This document shows, one piece after another, positions 31,766 through 33,564 of a stretch of DNA of 33,564 bases. Made by a program: the position numbers and the translations under genes. A model generated the notes under the pieces. That model ran no database searches and had not been told where the DNA came from. It was given only the letters and a program-made list of their open reading frames with translations. Numbering within the stretch: the first letter of the stretch is position 1; each line of letters begins with the position of its first letter. Origin of the DNA: Bacteriovorax sp. (GTDB lineage Bacteria; Bdellovibrionota; Bacteriovoracia; Bacteriovoracales; Bacteriovoracaceae); NCBI GenBank assembly GCA_018060625.1, contig JAGOVS010000017.1, positions 1 to 33,564 of the forward strand, in the 5' to 3' direction.

Positions 31766-33564
31766 ATGACTTCACGCAAAGGTACAATTAGTGTTCACAC
31801 CAGTGATATTTTTCCCATTATCAAAAAATGGCTCTATTCAGAGCATGATATTTTTTTAAGAGAATTGGTGGCCAATGCCACTGACGCCATTACAAAACGC
31901 GCCACGATTGCTCGGGTGGCCAACCAAGAGATTCCGGCCGGAAAGATTGCAGTCACAGTAGATAAAACCGCAAAAACCATTACCATTGAAGATAATGGAA
32001 TTGGAATGAGTGAAGCAGAAGTTGAGAAATACATTGCTCAACTCGCTTTTTCAGGGGCTGAAGAATTCGTCAAAAAAATGAAAGATGAGGGCTCTACTCC
32101 TAACTCTGACATCATTGGAAAATTTGGTCTTGGATTCTATTCGGCGTTTATGGTGAGCTCGCAAGTTGTCGTCGAATCTCTTTCCATGAAAGAAGGCAGT
32201 GCACCCACTAAATGGAGTTGCGAAGGAGAAACAGATTATATTTTTGAGGCCACTGCAAAATCTGATGTAGGAACAAAGATCACTCTGCATATCAATGCTG
32301 AATCAGAAGAATTTTTAAATGCGTGGAAAGTCTCTTCAACACTTAAGAAATTTTGCGATTTCATGCCTTATGAAATAACGGTCAAAGATGCTGAGGCCAC
32401 AGAAGACAACGCTCATCCTGGTGTCGTTAATGAGACTCAACCACTTTGGAAAAAAGATCCAACGACGTTAACAGATACTGATTACAAAGATTTTTATAAA
32501 AAGCTTTTTCCAATGGATGGAGATCCCCTCTTTTGGATTCACTTGAAAGTCGATCACCCTTTCACCCTTGAAGGAGTCCTCTTCTTCCCGAAATTAAATC
32601 CAAACAAGCCTTTTAATGAATCTAATATTCGTCTCTATAATAAACAGGTTTTCGTCTCTAACAACGTTAAAGACATTGTTCCTGAATTTCTCTCTCTCTT
32701 AAAAGGGTGCATCGACTCAAGTGATATTCCGCTCAATGTTTCACGCTCAAGCCTTCAAGGAGATCCAAATATTAAGAAGATCTCTAATTACGTTATTAAA
32801 AAAGTGGCCGAATCTCTAAAAAAATTATTCAACAATGACCGCGCTCGTTTTGAAACTATTTGGGAAGACATCGCTCTCTTTATTAAATATGGGGCCATCT
32901 CTGATGCGAAATTTGATGAGATGATGAGAGATTATGTTGTCTTCAAAAACTCAGAAAACAAGTTCGTCACATTGTCAGAGTACAAAGAATCCATTCCTGA
33001 AAGTTTTAAAGAAAAAATAGGAGACAAAGTTCTCTATTTTGAAAAAGGAAAGTCTGATTATGCCCTTAGAAAAGAATTACTGGCCCAAGGCCTTCACGCG
33101 CTAGAAACAGAATCTTACATAGACCCACACTTCACCCAGCATGTGGAGTACACGAAACGTGGTGACCATGCTTATCAATTTGTTTCAGTTGATTCTGAAA
33201 TCTCAACTCTTCTTGAGCAAGATGCAACGAATGATGCCGACATTAAAGTGAAAGACCTCTTTATAGATGTTCTCATTGGTAAAACGACCGATAAAACAGA
33301 AAGCGAAGAGGACACGGATTCCTTAAATCATGGCGGCCTTAAAGACATTGAGATTGCAAAGATTAAAAATTCCAAGGCCCCGGCTTACTTTAAAGTCGAT
33401 GAGCAAATGAAGAGAATGCATCAAATGGCCAAAGGAATGGGAAATGAGGCGATGTTCCCAGTAAAGAAAACGCTCGTCATTAATCCAGGAAGCCCACTCA
33501 TTCAAAACGCCTTTAAATTGCATGAAAAAGGGGCCGATGTCTTAGTGAAGAAAATCTGTCACCA
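31766..33564 (+). CDS. htpG: Molecular chaperone HtpG (Hsp90), 3' end outside window
   Basis: ATP-dependent Hsp90 chaperone of the cytoplasm. 599 codons are visible, against about 620-640 for the family, so only the extreme C-terminus is missing. The GHKL ATPase domain is intact: FLRELVANATDA (E33, N37), DNGIGM (76-81) and GKFGLGFYSAF (119-129). The middle domain has LFFPKLNPNKPF-type and NVSRSSLQGD segments with the catalytic-loop Arg. The C-terminal dimerisation domain begins about 530. The version FPIIKKWLYSEHDIFLREL is the variant seen in deltaproteobacteria and Bacteroidetes. ATG 31766 is supported by AGGAG at 31752-31756. The coding frame is open to the window end, so no stop is visible here. 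Very secure. Confidence 0.97.
   Translation, partial: MTSRKGTISVHTSDIFPIIKKWLYSEHDIFLRELVANATDAITKRATIARVANQEIPAGKIAVTVDKTAKTITIEDNGIGMSEAEVEKYIAQLAFSGAEEFVKKMKDEGSTPNSDIIGKFGLGFYSAFMVSSQVVVESLSMKEGSAPTKWSCEGETDYIFEATAKSDVGTKITLHINAESEEFLNAWKVSSTLKKFCDFMPYEITVKDAEATEDNAHPGVVNETQPLWKKDPTTLTDTDYKDFYKKLFPMDGDPLFWIHLKVDHPFTLEGVLFFPKLNPNKPFNESNIRLYNKQVFVSNNVKDIVPEFLSLLKGCIDSSDIPLNVSRSSLQGDPNIKKISNYVIKKVAESLKKLFNNDRARFETIWEDIALFIKYGAISDAKFDEMMRDYVVFKNSENKFVTLSEYKESIPESFKEKIGDKVLYFEKGKSDYALRKELLAQGLHALETESYIDPHFTQHVEYTKRGDHAYQFVSVDSEISTLLEQDATNDADIKVKDLFIDVLIGKTTDKTESEEDTDSLNHGGLKDIEIAKIKNSKAPAYFKVDEQMKRMHQMAKGMGNEAMFPVKKTLVINPGSPLIQNAFKLHEKGADVLVKKICH

Overview
The window is a low-GC, gene-dense stretch of a Gram-negative chromosome. 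It carries type I signal peptides, lipoboxes, a FliL flagellar protein, methylmalonyl-CoA epimerase, paired M16 peptidases, a bactofilin operon and an HtpG chaperone. This mix, the AT-rich codon use and frequent GGCC tetranucleotides suggest a Bdellovibrionota/Bacteriovoracales-type bacterium (predatory deltaproteobacterium-like). That placement is an inference from gene style, not from a marker gene. No rRNA, tRNA, CRISPR array or intact insertion sequence was seen.

Layout. 1-2.3 kb (+): glutamine-dependent NAD synthase and a small histone-H1-like lysine-rich protein. 2.3-5.8 kb (-): a three-gene unit of a long acidic/coiled-coil protein, a GGDEF diguanylate cyclase translationally coupled to it (TAATG), and a calcineurin-like phosphoesterase. 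6.0-8.3 kb (+): an envelope-shape operon of L,D-transpeptidase, a one-TM coiled-coil periplasmic protein and a bactofilin. 8.3-11.1 kb (-): a coupled pair of M16 peptidases, one catalytic lipoprotein and one without the zinc motif. 11.1-13.8 kb (+): a PhnP-type metallo-beta-lactamase-fold hydrolase, alanine dehydrogenase, and a FliL protein with a strong inverted repeat at each end. 13.8-18.7 kb (-): a small acidic-tailed protein, a rhomboid fold lacking the catalytic His, a methylmalonyl-CoA epimerase, a Cys-rich lipoprotein and a papain-family lipoprotein.

19.3-28.3 kb (-): the most notable block. It is a complete five-gene bacterial alpha-2-macroglobulin operon in the same order as Escherichia coli yfaA-yfaT-yfaS-yfaQ-yfaP, with overlapping genes. 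The macroglobulin keeps a CxEQ thioester motif. YfaT looks NlpC/P60-like. YfaQ shows a SpoIID-like segment plus an HExxH motif. The operon is bordered on one side by a frameshifted gene and coding scraps (18.7-19.3 kb) and on the other by about 0.5 kb of structured non-coding DNA (28.9-29.4 kb). By hand count its GGCC density is about half that of the neighbouring genes. Together these suggest a horizontally acquired cassette.

28.5-33.6 kb: a small zinc-ribbon membrane protein, a secreted protein with an NlpC/P60-like Cys/His pattern that may be read from a leaderless mRNA, a multi-pass membrane protein with a single-domain asparaginase (-), and a divergent htpG that runs off the window end.

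How they may work together: several neighbouring units concern the cell envelope (L,D-transpeptidase/bactofilin, YfaT/YfaQ/YfaS, secreted Cys proteases, M16 pair). This fits a lifestyle with heavy periplasmic or peptidoglycan remodelling and exposure to proteases, but the functional links are inference.
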